Notes: a model not told the origin generated them from the sequence alone. Shown: positions 19,769-30,444, numbered from the stretch's first letter. The stretch: DNA of 42,435 nt from Bacteroidales bacterium (GCA_018400295.1 JAGYMZ010000021.1:1-42435), one strand, 5' to 3'. Translations and numbers: made by a program.

Positions 19769-20361
19769 GTGAAGATAAAATTTCAATACAACAATACAGC
19801 ATTGCATCGCTTAATAAAGCAATTGGCGATCAGGGAAGGAGCCCTGCCCACACTTAAAAATAAGGAATCGGCTTTGCGTATGGAAGTCAAAGATGCCCGG
19901 GACCAGGCAGACCTTTTGGAGGAAAAACTTCACAAGGAAATGCATGCGTATGATGAAATGGTCCGGATGTGGGGTGAGTTTGATGAAGACCTTCTGGCCA
20001 TTGATGAGGTCAAATTGTCTGCAAAAAAGATCGCCGGTGTCAAAACACCGGTGTTGGAAGACGTCGTTTTCAAAACAAAACCTTTCAGCCTGTTCCGGAA
20101 CCCGGCCTGGTACCTTGATGGGATTGCCATCCTGAAGAAACTCACACGTATTGCCATTGAACAGGAAGTTTTTTCCCGTAAAATGCAGATGCTCGATTAT
20201 GCCCGTAAGAAGACCACCCAAAAAGTAAACCTATATGAAAAGGTTCAAATCCCGGGTTTCCAGGATGCCATTCTGAAAATCAAACGTTTTCTTGAAGATG
20301 AAGAACACCTTTCCAAATCATCCCAAAAGATCGTTAAAAACCGGAAGGAGGAAGCTGCCTG

Positions 20362-20362
<1 letters not shown>
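19769..20362 (+). CDS. atpD: V/A-type ATPase central stalk subunit D
   Basis: Subunit D is the coiled-coil rotor shaft inside the A3B3 head. The protein is mainly two long helices, with a LEEKLHKEMHAYDEMVRMW segment and a C-terminal helix ending at EEAA. I place the start at the GTG at 19769 (197 residues, beginning KIKFQYN). The open frame extends further upstream only by running through the end of subunit B in another frame, with residues unlike any D subunit. It overlaps subunit I by 1 nt. A separate subunit F gene, which usually binds D, is not in this operon. Confidence 0.87.
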
Positions 20363-22609
<2,247 letters not shown>

Positions 22610-22664
22610 GCCTGCCTGGAAATCGTAGATCCGGCAATACACATGCATTGTTTTTATATGATCA

Positions 22665-22690
22665 CCTGATGCATGCCGGAATGCATCAGG
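22665..22690 (+). terminator. Perfect hairpin after the V-ATPase operon
   Basis: A 10-bp perfect inverted repeat (22665-22674 with 22681-22690) around a 6-nt loop, 55 nt after the atpK stop. There is no T-run behind it, so it may be a processing or stability hairpin rather than an intrinsic terminator. Confidence 0.45.
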
Positions 22691-22763
22691 CCTTCACGGA
22701 CCCGCACAGGGGAGGCAGGACATTATTTTGCCCCGCCCTTTCATAATAAAGCTTTGAATTTCC

Positions 22764-22801
22764 TGTTAATATTAACATGTTCATGTGCAAAAGTTATGCA
22801 C
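22764..22801. promoter_or_regulatory. Two palindromes upstream of exbB
   Basis: A perfect 14-bp palindrome (22764-22777, TGTTAATATTAACA) is followed by a second inverted repeat GTGCA-N7-TGCAC (22785-22801). Both lie 58-95 nt before the exbB ATG and could be operator sites. A near -7 box (TACATTTA, 22832-22839) sits downstream of them. The regulator is unknown. Confidence 0.35.
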
Positions 22802-22858
22802 GCAAACCGGATTCATGCTCCTAATCCTAGTTACATTTAAGGCAAATTAAAAACATCT

Positions 22859-23551
22859 ATGAAAACAGGAATCTTGTTACAAATTAACACTGCAGCCCAG
22901 GAAGCAACCGGGGAAGAAATTAATGAAATTTCCCTTTCGGTTTATGAGCTGGCATTAAAAGGCGGCTGGATCATGGCCATCCTTGTGTTGCTTTCCCTTA
23001 TAGCCATTTATGTATTCATTGAACGGTATCTGACGATCAGCCGCGCTTCCCGGGAGGATAAGAATTTTATGAATAACATCCGCGATTTCATTCATAATGG
23101 AAGGGTGGATTCGGCCCTTGCCCTCTGCAAAAACAACGACACGCCGATTTCCAGGATGATCGAAAAAGGCCTGACACGGATCGGCCGGCCCCTGAACGAT
23201 GTTACGGCAGCCATAGAAAATGTGGGCAAGCTGGAAATTTCCCGGCTGGAAAAGAACGTTGCCGGTCTGGCCACCATTGCCGGTGCAGCACCGATGCTCG
23301 GATTCCTGGGCACCGTAATTGGTATGATCATTGCTTTCTATGATATGTCCATGGCTGGCAATAATATAGATGTGGCCCTTTTGTCCACCGGGATCTACCA
23401 GGCCATGGTAACCACAGTGGGAGGGCTTATCGTAGGGATTTTGGCTTACGTATGCTATAACATTCTGGTTGCCAGAATTGAAAAAGTGGTATACAAACTT
23501 GAGGCCCGGTCTACCGAATTTATGGATCTCCTCAACGAGCCGGCTGCATAA
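22859..23551 (+). CDS. exbB: ExbB/TolQ family proton channel
   Basis: ExbB with ExbD uses the proton gradient to power TonB. The 230-residue inner-membrane protein has three membrane helices: about residues 32-54, then two in the segment containing AGAAPMLGFLGTVIGMI and GIYQAMVTTVGGLIVGILAYVCYN. That order and the conserved GLLGTV-like motif identify the MotA/TolQ/ExbB family. It starts a three-gene unit with exbD (34 nt downstream) and tonB. A TolQ role cannot be excluded, but no TolB or Pal gene is nearby. Confidence 0.92.
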   Translation: MKTGILLQINTAAQEATGEEINEISLSVYELALKGGWIMAILVLLSLIAIYVFIERYLTISRASREDKNFMNNIRDFIHNGRVDSALALCKNNDTPISRMIEKGLTRIGRPLNDVTAAIENVGKLEISRLEKNVAGLATIAGAAPMLGFLGTVIGMIIAFYDMSMAGNNIDVALLSTGIYQAMVTTVGGLIVGILAYVCYNILVARIEKVVYKLEARSTEFMDLLNEPAA

Positions 23552-23585
23552 AAAAATGAGTCAAGAACGGGAATAAATTTTCATC

Positions 23586-23999
23586 ATGGCCATACAAACA
23601 AGAAATAAACGCAAAGCAGAGTTCAGCACAGCATCCTTTTCGGATCTGGTCTTCCTGTTGCTCATATTCTTTATGCTGACATCCACCCTGGTGGCCCCCA
23701 ATGCCATAAAATTGCTTCTGCCTGCCAGCAACAGCAAAACGATGGCAAAACAAACCATCACCGTTTATATTGATGGCAACTACCGGTACTATGTAGGAGA
23801 ACAGCAGGTGAGCAAATACCAGTTGCAAAACATCATTGACCAGGTGCTGTCCGGACAATATGAGGGATCGGTGGTCCTGAGGTCTGACAAATCCGTCCCG
23901 GTCCAGTACATCGTAAACGTTATCGATGCTGTGAACACGATCAATCAAAAATACAACACCAAACATAAAGTAATACTGGCAACGCAGCCACGGGAGTAA
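23586..23999 (+). CDS. exbD: ExbD/TolR family protein
   Basis: This is the periplasm-facing partner of ExbB. The 137-residue product has a short cytoplasmic N-terminus, one membrane helix containing the essential aspartate (FSDLVFLLLIFFMLTS), and a small periplasmic domain ending in a conserved beta strand. Length and layout match the family. It lies 34 nt after exbB and 2 nt before tonB, so all three are likely translated from one message. Confidence 0.92.
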   Translation: MAIQTRNKRKAEFSTASFSDLVFLLLIFFMLTSTLVAPNAIKLLLPASNSKTMAKQTITVYIDGNYRYYVGEQQVSKYQLQNIIDQVLSGQYEGSVVLRSDKSVPVQYIVNVIDAVNTINQKYNTKHKVILATQPRE

Positions 24000-24001
24000 C
24001 C

Positions 24002-24892
24002 ATGTCCAGAAGCAAAAAGAACCGGATCAAAGCCCTGATCGGAACCATCGCCTTCCATATCATTGCGATCGGTTTGATGATATTTTTCGGTCTTTCCACA
24101 CCCCTGCCCCTCCCGGGAGAGGAAGGGGTTGTCGTCAACCTGGGCAGCAGAAACCAAGGCATGGGTGAAGTACAGGCGGAAGAACCGGCACCGAAAAAGC
24201 AAGCCCGGCCCCGGCCCACGCCACCACCCGAAGAATCGCGTGAGGAAAGCAAGGAAGAGATCCTTACCCAGGATGTGGAAGAAGCCCCTTCCATTCCGGA
24301 AAAAGAAGAAAAGCCCCCGGAAAAAGAAGAAGAAAAAGTTGAATCCGAAAAACCTGTTGAAAAAACACAGGAGGAAACCACCCCGGATAAAACCGATGTG
24401 CCGGCTGAAGAAACCGAAGAAACGGAAGAAGCGCCCCTTCCTGAAGAAGAACCCGAACCGGAACCCCCGGCCGTGGACCCGCGTGCCCTTTATAAGGGAC
24501 AATCTGAGGATGGCACGGGGCAGGACGAGGGAGAGACCGGCCAACCGGGCGACCAGGGCATAGAAAACGGTGATCCGGAGGAACAAAATCACGAAGGACT
24601 GGGAGGCGCCGGCGAAGGCGTTTCATACAGCCTTGGCGGAAGAGGGTCCAAACACCTGCCCAAGCCCTCCTATAATTCCCCGGAACAGGGAAAAGTCGTG
24701 GTTACGATCTGGGTGGATAAAAATGGAAAGGTTGTCAAAGCATTGGCCGGCGCCAGGGGAACCAATATAGCAGACAGAAACCTGCAAAAAATGGCCAGGG
24801 ATGCTGCCCTTCGTTCTGTTTTTCAATCCGACCCAAATGCCCCGGAAGTCCAAAAGGGAACCATTACATATAATTTTATCAAAATGAATTGA
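24002..24892 (+). CDS. TonB-like energy transducer
   Basis: TonB carries energy from ExbBD to outer-membrane TonB-dependent receptors. The 296-residue product has an N-terminal membrane helix (about residues 10-31). A periplasm-spanning linker of roughly 170 residues follows, rich in Pro and Glu. The C-terminal TonB domain has VTIWVDKNGKVVKA and ends in GTITYNFIKMN. The linker is strongly acidic with repeated Glu-Glu and Pro-Glu stretches, whereas the classical E. coli linker combines Pro-Lys and Pro-Glu tracts. It is the third gene of the exbB-exbD unit, with 2 nt between exbD and its ATG. It is unlikely to be TolA, because the end has the TonB-type strand order. Confidence 0.88.
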   Translation: MSRSKKNRIKALIGTIAFHIIAIGLMIFFGLSTPLPLPGEEGVVVNLGSRNQGMGEVQAEEPAPKKQARPRPTPPPEESREESKEEILTQDVEEAPSIPEKEEKPPEKEEEKVESEKPVEKTQEETTPDKTDVPAEETEETEEAPLPEEEPEPEPPAVDPRALYKGQSEDGTGQDEGETGQPGDQGIENGDPEEQNHEGLGGAGEGVSYSLGGRGSKHLPKPSYNSPEQGKVVVTIWVDKNGKVVKALAGARGTNIADRNLQKMARDAALRSVFQSDPNAPEVQKGTITYNFIKMN

Positions 24893-24958
24893 TTATGACA
24901 CGGGTGGCTGAAACATCGCTTTTATCTTTATCCTTTTGTCTTGTATCCTCTTGACCGC

Positions 24959-26254
24959 ATGAACTACACCCAGGCGCTGGATTACCTGTACAGCCGGTTA
25001 CCAATGTTTCAGCGCATCGGGCCGGCTGCGTATAAAGCGGACCTTTCCAATACCCTCCGCTTATGTGAAGCCCTGGATAACCCGGAAGAAGGACTCAGGG
25101 TGGTTCACATTGCCGGGACCAACGGAAAAGGATCGGTCGCCCACATGCTGGCATCCATTCTTCAGGAATCAGGACTGAAAACCGGATTGTTTACCTCGCC
25201 GCATTTCCAGGATTTCAGGGAACGGATACGGATAAACGGCCGCAAAGTACCGGAAAAATATATTGTCGATTTCATTAAAAACCATGCCCCCGCTTTTACA
25301 AGGATCACACCCTCCTTTTTCGAATTGACAACCGTCATGGCATTTCTGTATTTCAAGGACCAAAAAACAGATGTCTGTGTTGTTGAAACCGGTATGGGGG
25401 GACGGCTGGACTCAACCAACGTAACAACACCGGATGCCTCGGTCATAACGAATATCGGACTGGACCATACGCGGTTCCTGGGTGAGACCCTAAAGAAAAT
25501 AGCCGCCGAAAAAGCCGGGATCATAAAAGAAAATACACCGGTAATTATCGGGGAAACCCACCCCGGAACCCAAAACATTTTTAAACACGTCGCGGCAAAT
25601 AACAATGCGCCCATCCATTTCGCCGACAGGAACTTCTTTTCCATGGGGGACAACCCGATGAACATCCACACCAGGAAAGAAGAATACAAACACCATTACC
25701 CCATAAAACTTTACCATCCCCTGAAGGGCGGTTATCAGCGAAAGAACATCATTACATGCATGCAGGCAACAGAAATCCTTCGAAACCTGGGATACATCAT
25801 AGATAACCGGAATGTGTCCGCCGGATTGAAAAATATCATCTCCAATACCGGTTTCAGGGGAAGATGGCAGGTGCTTTCAAATCATCCGCCAACCGTTTGC
25901 GATATCGGGCACAATCCCGCCGGCCTCCGTGAGATCCTGAGTATGATCCGGCATACACCCCATAAGAAACTTCACATGGTTTTTGGTACCGTCAATGATA
26001 AGCCGGCAGATCCCGTATTGCGCTTATTGCCGGAAAATGCAACGTATTACTTTTGCAAAGCATCCATACCCAGAGGCATGGATGCGGAAGAACTGAGCCG
26101 CCAGGCCGGCAAAGCCGGCCTGACCGGGAAAACCTTCACGTCTGTAAAAAACGCCATACGGTCGGCCCGCCAGGCAGCAGGGAAACACGACCTGGTTTTT
26201 ATCGGTGGGAGTACATTTGTCGTTGCAGAAGCACTGGAACTGGACTATGCCTGA
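24959..26254 (+). CDS. folC: Folylpolyglutamate synthase / dihydrofolate synthase
   Basis: FolC makes dihydrofolate from dihydropteroate and adds glutamates to folates. The 431-residue product has the ATP loop HIAGTNGKGSVAHML near residues 50-64, LFTSPHFQDFRERI, the VVETGMGGRLDSTNV segment and ITNIGLDH, the classic FolC order. The C-terminal part holds DIGHNPAG. I chose the ATG at 24959; a TTG 18 nt upstream would add six residues without family support. It follows tonB by 66 nt with no clear promoter, so it may be read from the exb unit. Confidence 0.94.
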   Translation: MNYTQALDYLYSRLPMFQRIGPAAYKADLSNTLRLCEALDNPEEGLRVVHIAGTNGKGSVAHMLASILQESGLKTGLFTSPHFQDFRERIRINGRKVPEKYIVDFIKNHAPAFTRITPSFFELTTVMAFLYFKDQKTDVCVVETGMGGRLDSTNVTTPDASVITNIGLDHTRFLGETLKKIAAEKAGIIKENTPVIIGETHPGTQNIFKHVAANNNAPIHFADRNFFSMGDNPMNIHTRKEEYKHHYPIKLYHPLKGGYQRKNIITCMQATEILRNLGYIIDNRNVSAGLKNIISNTGFRGRWQVLSNHPPTVCDIGHNPAGLREILSMIRHTPHKKLHMVFGTVNDKPADPVLRLLPENATYYFCKASIPRGMDAEELSRQAGKAGLTGKTFTSVKNAIRSARQAAGKHDLVFIGGSTFVVAEALELDYA

Positions 26255-26268
26255 TCGCCACACCGGTC

Positions 26269-26296
26269 ATGGCTGCAGACCGCCATCGCATTTTTT
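26269..26296 (+). terminator. Possible weak terminator after folC
   Basis: A 5-bp stem ATGGC/GCCAT (26269-26273 with 26282-26286) is followed, after 4 nt, by six T residues (26291-26296). It sits in the gap between the convergent folC and thiS genes. Confidence 0.35.
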
Positions 26297-26323
26297 CCGG
26301 GAAATTCACGGGTAGGAGTGACT

Positions 26324-26527
26324 TTACCCACCGCTGACCAGATGCAGCACCGTGACATGATCTCCATCATGGATCTGTGCTTTGTCACGCTCTTCCTTTT
26401 TAACCAGCCGGCCATTAATTTTTGTGACCAATAATTTGAAGGTAAAGTTTTTATATTCCAAAAGCTCGCTTACCGTCATGCGATCCCGGTCAATGATCTC
26501 TTCTCTGTTATTCAGGATTATTTTCAT
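26324..26527 (-). CDS. thiS: ThiS/MoaD-like sulfur carrier protein
   Basis: This 67-residue ubiquitin-fold protein ends in LVSGG. The terminal Gly-Gly is adenylated by a ThiF/MoeB-type enzyme and converted to a thiocarboxylate that donates sulfur. The start MKIILNNREEIID and the length match ThiS. It overlaps the thiF gene by 20 nt, so the two are translationally coupled. No thiG, thiH, thiE or thiC is present nearby. Because the pair faces an AOR gene, a MoaD-like role in tungsto/molybdopterin synthesis is a reasonable alternative. Sequence alone does not separate the two roles. Confidence 0.88.
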   Translation of the reverse strand: MKIILNNREEIIDRDRMTVSELLEYKNFTFKLLVTKINGRLVKKEERDKAQIHDGDHVTVLHLVSGG

Positions 26528-27113
26528 CGCTCTCTGTGTTTAATAGGATCTCAAGGACCTGGTTGGCTTGCATATTGGCTACGATCCCCACCCTGGGGGC
26601 AAGGGCAGGATTGTCTGCCGACACTTCAGAGCCCTGGTCGCCACATATAAACAAATTCCCCTGTCTTTCTGCCCGCAATTCGTTGTTTCTTCCATATCCC
26701 GCAAGTCCGATACCCGTAATGAGCATTTTGTCTGCCAGCTTTTCCATGACCGTTGTGATGATCATTTCCTTCTCCCTGGCATGGTCGAATGCTTCAACGA
26801 TCACATCGCAATGACCAAAAATACGAACAATGTCGTCAGGCCTCAGCTTGACATCATGGACCTCCACACGACAATCCGGTTCGATGGCCGCAATGGTGCT
26901 TTTGAGGGCATCGACCTTTTTCATGCCGATTTGTTCCTGAAAATAATATTGCCGGTTCAGGTTAGAACGGTCAACCGTATCGAAATCCGCAATAACCAGA
27001 CTGCCCAATCCGCACCTGATCAGGGCAACCGCACAATTAGATCCCAGGCCGCCGCAACCGGCGATCCCCACCTTTTTGGAAGCCAACTGCCTCCGTATAC
27101 ATGCCGTATCCAT
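26508..27113 (-). CDS. thiF: ThiF/MoeB-like adenylyltransferase, short family-2 type
   Basis: This E1-like enzyme activates the C-terminal glycine of the neighbouring carrier with ATP. The 201-residue product has the nucleotide loop GIAGCGGLGSN near residues 16-26, and then DFDTVDRSNLNRQ and GMKKVDALKSTI, all hallmarks of the family. It lacks the paired CxxC zinc motifs of full-length ThiF/MoeB. That fits the short 'family 2' ThiF proteins usually found beside thiS. The -7 box at 27146-27153 lies 33 nt upstream. The pair is divergent from the AOR gene. Confidence 0.88.
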   Translation of the reverse strand: MDTACIRRQLASKKVGIAGCGGLGSNCAVALIRCGLGSLVIADFDTVDRSNLNRQYYFQEQIGMKKVDALKSTIAAIEPDCRVEVHDVKLRPDDIVRIFGHCDVIVEAFDHAREKEMIITTVMEKLADKMLITGIGLAGYGRNNELRAERQGNLFICGDQGSEVSADNPALAPRVGIVANMQANQVLEILLNTESDENNPE

Positions 27114-27145
27114 AACTTAAAATGCAATGCCGTATAAATGATAAA

Positions 27146-27153
27146 CAAAGATA
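27146..27153 (-). promoter_or_regulatory. -7 box of the thiF-thiS unit
   Basis: The minus strand reads TATCTTTG, a full match to TAnnTTTG, 33 nt before the thiF ATG. No clear TTG is found at the right spacing. Confidence 0.45.
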
Positions 27154-27266
27154 TAAAATACGCGGTTCCCGTTCAGGGAAACATCACCGAACAGGATGCG
27201 CATAAAATTTAAACCCATTCTAAATTAATTGAAAGGTCTTATCTTACAAGAATTTACCCAATAACT

Positions 27267-27295
27267 GCCGATATGCATTTCCGTGCATATCTGGC
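27267..27295. promoter_or_regulatory. Palindromic operator candidate upstream of the AOR gene
   Basis: A perfect 8-bp inverted repeat GATATGCA-N6-TGCATATC (27270-27277 and 27284-27291), extended by GCC/GGC with one bulged base. It lies about 45-70 nt upstream of the AOR -7 box and between the two divergent units. The AT-rich half-sites with a 6-nt spacer recall ModE operators, and a ModE-like regulator is encoded 3.2 kb away. This assignment is inference. Confidence 0.5.
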
Positions 27296-27337
27296 GTATT
27301 GTTAAGGATTTAGACAAAAATATCGCTTTTTAATTTA

Positions 27338-27345
27338 TAATTTTG
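27338..27345 (+). promoter_or_regulatory. -7 box of the AOR gene
   Basis: TAATTTTG, a full match to TAnnTTTG. Transcription would begin around 27350, so the GTG at 27348 could not be translated from it, which supports the ATG at 27378 as start. No TTG at 19-nt spacing is seen. Confidence 0.5.
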
Positions 27346-27377
27346 TTGTGACTTCATTAACAAAAAATATCATACCC

Positions 27378-29537
27378 ATGGATGTAAAAGAAATGAGAAA
27401 CGCCCATAAAAAGCTCGTGGAACGGCCATACGAATGGAAGCCGCTTCATCGTGGCTACACGGACAAAATACTATACATCAATTTATCAAACAACGAAATT
27501 AAGGAGAAGGAAGTACCGGCCCTCATGAAAGAAAAATTTATCGGCGGAAGGGGTTACGGGCTGAAGTTGTTATGGGATGCTACAAAGCCTGATACCCAAT
27601 GGGATGATCCGGAAAACGAGATCAACATTTCTTCGGGTCCCATCGGGGGCATTACCCAATACTCCGGTACTGGAAAAAGCATTTGCGTTTCCATTTCACC
27701 GCAAACAGGCTCTGTCATGGATTCCAACGTGGGCGGTTTTTTTGGCCCTTACCTTAAATTCACCGGATTTGATGCCCTTGAGTTGCAGGGCAAAGCGGAA
27801 AAAGACGTGATCATTTATATTGATGGCATCAACCATAACGTGGAGATATCAGAGGCACCCCTGGAACCCAAAGACAGTCATGAGCTGGCCGAGATCCTCA
27901 CGGAAATGTATGCGGAAAATGAAAAAGATAAGAAGAACGTGGCGGTGGTATCCTCCGGGGCAGCCGCCGGGCATTCCCTGATCGGTATGCTCAACTTCAG
28001 CTTTTACGATTCCAAACGGAAGCTCGTCAGACTGAAACAGGCGGGACGTGGTGGCATCGGCACGGTATTCCGCAACAAGAAGGTAAAAGCCATTGTAGCC
28101 AAAATACCTGGAGTTAAAGGGAACCTGAACAACGTGGCCGACCTTGGAGCCATCATGGAAAGAGGAAAGCGCTTTAACAAGGAAATGCGTGAACTGGACG
28201 ATTCCCAGGCAGAGATGCGCACCAAAGGGACCGCGCACCTGGTCAATATCATGAACGATTACGATCTGCTGCCCGTTGACAATTATAAGTTCGGAAGCCA
28301 TCCCGAGGCCGACGCCATTCACTCAGAAGTATGGAAAGAAAGGTTTACACAGGGCATACCCGATGGTTGCTGGATCGGATGCAACATGTCATGCGCAAAG
28401 GGGGTGGATAATTATGAACTCCGCACCGGTCCGTACAAAGACCAGAAAGTGATCGTGGACGGTCCGGAATATGAAAATGCCGGCGGACTGGGTTCCAATT
28501 GTGGGATATTCAACCCGGATTACATCCTTGAAGCGAATTTTTATTGCGATACCTACGGCATTTGTACCATTACATGGGGTACTACCGTGGCTTTCATCAT
28601 GGAATGCTATGAAAACGGTATCCTGAATGAAGAACTTACCGGCGGACTGAAGATGAACTTCGGGAATGCCGATTCCGCAATGGAACTCATGCATCAGCTG
28701 GCCCGGGGCGAAGGCTTTGGGCTCATTGCCGGAATGGGCGTCCGCAAGATGAAGAACATGTTCATCGAAAAAGGTTGGGGGGATGCTGAATTTCTCTTTG
28801 ACATCGCCATGGAAAACAAAGGGCTTGAGTATTCCGAATATGTATCCAAGGAATCCCTTGCCCAACAGGGCGGCTTTGCCCTTACCAATAAAGGGCCACA
28901 GCATGACGAAGCCTGGCTGATCTTTATGGACATGGTCAATAACCAGATCCCGACCTTCGAAGACAAAGCAGAGGCCCTGCACTATTTCCCCATGTTCCGG
29001 ACCTGGTTCGGGCTCGTAGGACTTTGCAAGCTTCCCTGGAACGACGTCGAACCTGCCAATAATGCCGAGCAGGATGAACCCGAAAAGGTCCCGGAACACG
29101 TCGACAATTACGTGACCTTGTTTAAAGGGGTGACCGGGCAAGATTTTGACAAGCACGAAATGATCCGTCAATCCGAACGGGTATACAATTTCCAGCGGAT
29201 CTTCAACCTTCGCCGTGGTTTCGGGACCCGGGAACACGACCGCCAGCCTTTCCGGGCAGCAGGACCGGTCACCATAGAAGAATATGAATCCAGGGCAGAC
29301 CGCTACGATAAACAACTGAAAGACACCATTAAAGAGGATCCGGAAGGCAAATCCACGGAAGAAAAAATGAAGATCCTCCGGAAATACCGGGAAGAACAAT
29401 ATGAGAAACTGGTGGATGCGGTTTATATGCGCAGGGGCTGGACGAAAAACGGGGTGCCCAAAATATCCCATTTGAAAAAGCTGGGCATGGACCTGCCTGA
29501 ACTTATTGAGATCGTAAAAGACCATCAGGAAGATTAA
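27378..29537 (+). CDS. Aldehyde:ferredoxin oxidoreductase family tungsten/molybdenum enzyme
   Basis: AOR-family enzymes carry a tungsto- or molybdo-bispterin cofactor and one Fe4S4 cluster, and commonly oxidise aldehydes with ferredoxin. The 719-residue product (ATG at 27378) has the N-terminal AOR domain with KFIGGRGYGLKLLWD, SSGPIGG and SNVGGFFGPYLKFTGFDALE. Likely cluster cysteines are 331, 335 and 339 (CWIGCNMSC) and 550 (GLVGLCKLPW). The first three are spaced C-x3-C-x3-C rather than the usual C-x2-C-x3-C. From memory, the N-terminal region looks closer to the BamB/YdhV-like branch than to classical Pyrococcus AOR. There is no neighbouring ferredoxin-like subunit, so the electron partner and substrate are unknown. 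thiF-thiS and a ModE-like gene nearby fit a W/Mo enzyme. Confidence 0.88.
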   Translation: MDVKEMRNAHKKLVERPYEWKPLHRGYTDKILYINLSNNEIKEKEVPALMKEKFIGGRGYGLKLLWDATKPDTQWDDPENEINISSGPIGGITQYSGTGKSICVSISPQTGSVMDSNVGGFFGPYLKFTGFDALELQGKAEKDVIIYIDGINHNVEISEAPLEPKDSHELAEILTEMYAENEKDKKNVAVVSSGAAAGHSLIGMLNFSFYDSKRKLVRLKQAGRGGIGTVFRNKKVKAIVAKIPGVKGNLNNVADLGAIMERGKRFNKEMRELDDSQAEMRTKGTAHLVNIMNDYDLLPVDNYKFGSHPEADAIHSEVWKERFTQGIPDGCWIGCNMSCAKGVDNYELRTGPYKDQKVIVDGPEYENAGGLGSNCGIFNPDYILEANFYCDTYGICTITWGTTVAFIMECYENGILNEELTGGLKMNFGNADSAMELMHQLARGEGFGLIAGMGVRKMKNMFIEKGWGDAEFLFDIAMENKGLEYSEYVSKESLAQQGGFALTNKGPQHDEAWLIFMDMVNNQIPTFEDKAEALHYFPMFRTWFGLVGLCKLPWNDVEPANNAEQDEPEKVPEHVDNYVTLFKGVTGQDFDKHEMIRQSERVYNFQRIFNLRRGFGTREHDRQPFRAAGPVTIEEYESRADRYDKQLKDTIKEDPEGKSTEEKMKILRKYREEQYEKLVDAVYMRRGWTKNGVPKISHLKKLGMDLPELIEIVKDHQED

Positions 29538-29585
29538 GATCGCAGGTTTACCTGAAACCATCCACGCATTCCTTGTTTTTTTTCG

Positions 29586-29593
29586 TATCTTTG
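29586..29593 (+). promoter_or_regulatory. -7 box upstream of the superoxide dismutase gene
   Basis: TATCTTTG, a full match to TAnnTTTG, 28 nt before the ATG. No TTG is found at the expected spacing. Confidence 0.5.
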
Positions 29594-29621
29594 AATAAAT
29601 GTCGAATTAAAACAGGGAATT

Positions 29622-30383
29622 ATGAAAAATACATTTGTACTCTTAGCGGTCAGCGCTTTCATCATGACCGCCTGCTATCCTCCGGGCGGTGAAAAAGAAG
29701 GTTTGGAAGAACCCATTGCGGAGATCCAGGAACAAACAGATTACAGCGCCGTTCCGGAAAAGACGGTCCTGCTGGAAGGTTTTGAACTCCCCTCCCTGGG
29801 ATATTCCTACAACGCACTGGAACCCAGTATTGATGCCAGGACGGTTTATATCCATTATGAAAAACACACAAAAGGGTACTACAACCGGTTCATCAATGCC
29901 ATCAAGGAAACCAACCTGGAGGAAATGCCCCTGGAAGAGATCATGCGGAACATCAGCCGGTACGATGCAGGCATACGCAGGAATGGCGGGCAATATTACA
30001 ATCATAAATTTTACTGGGAAAACCTGTCGCCTGAAAGCGGGGAACCTTCCCCGGCACTGCTGGCTGCCATTGAAAAAGAATTCGGATCCATGGAAGAGTT
30101 CAAAAAAGAATTCAACGATGTGGCACGCTCCCGGTTTGCTTCCGGATGGGCTTGGCTGACCATGGGTGAAGACGGAAGCCTGTTCGTTTCCCACACGGCC
30201 AATGAGGTCAATCCGCTTATGGACATCGCCGAATACCCCGGCACCCCCCTGCTGACCATAGACGTTTGGGAACACGCCTATTACCTGAAATACCAGAACA
30301 AACGCCCGGATTACATTACGGCTTTCTGGGATGTGATCAACTGGAATGCCGTGAACAAACGGTATACAGAAGCCATGGAATAG
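29622..30383 (+). CDS. Lipoprotein Fe/Mn superoxide dismutase
   Basis: Superoxide dismutase turns superoxide into oxygen and peroxide. The 253-residue product carries a lipoprotein signal with attachment at Cys18 (IMTAC) and a linker to about residue 50. A full Fe/Mn-SOD domain follows, with metal ligands His78 (YIHYEKH), His128 (YYNHKFYW), and Asp214 and His218 (DVWEHAYY). Gln124, four residues before His128, is where iron SODs have their active-site glutamine. The site where manganese enzymes have glutamine (ANQ) holds Glu195 (ANEVNPL). It should therefore be a membrane-anchored, probably iron-type SOD facing the periplasm or surface. Its position beside an oxygen-sensitive AOR enzyme could be protective, but that is inference. 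Confidence 0.93.
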   Translation: MKNTFVLLAVSAFIMTACYPPGGEKEGLEEPIAEIQEQTDYSAVPEKTVLLEGFELPSLGYSYNALEPSIDARTVYIHYEKHTKGYYNRFINAIKETNLEEMPLEEIMRNISRYDAGIRRNGGQYYNHKFYWENLSPESGEPSPALLAAIEKEFGSMEEFKKEFNDVARSRFASGWAWLTMGEDGSLFVSHTANEVNPLMDIAEYPGTPLLTIDVWEHAYYLKYQNKRPDYITAFWDVINWNAVNKRYTEAME

Positions 30384-30444
30384 CGTTTGTTGTCATCCAT
30401 TCAAAAATTTCCCACATACCATCGCTCGCTTTGAACGACATGCG

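Noticed and set aside
28389..29561. 390-residue open frame on the minus strand
   Set aside because: Antisense to the AOR gene, which has conserved cysteine and pterin-site motifs.
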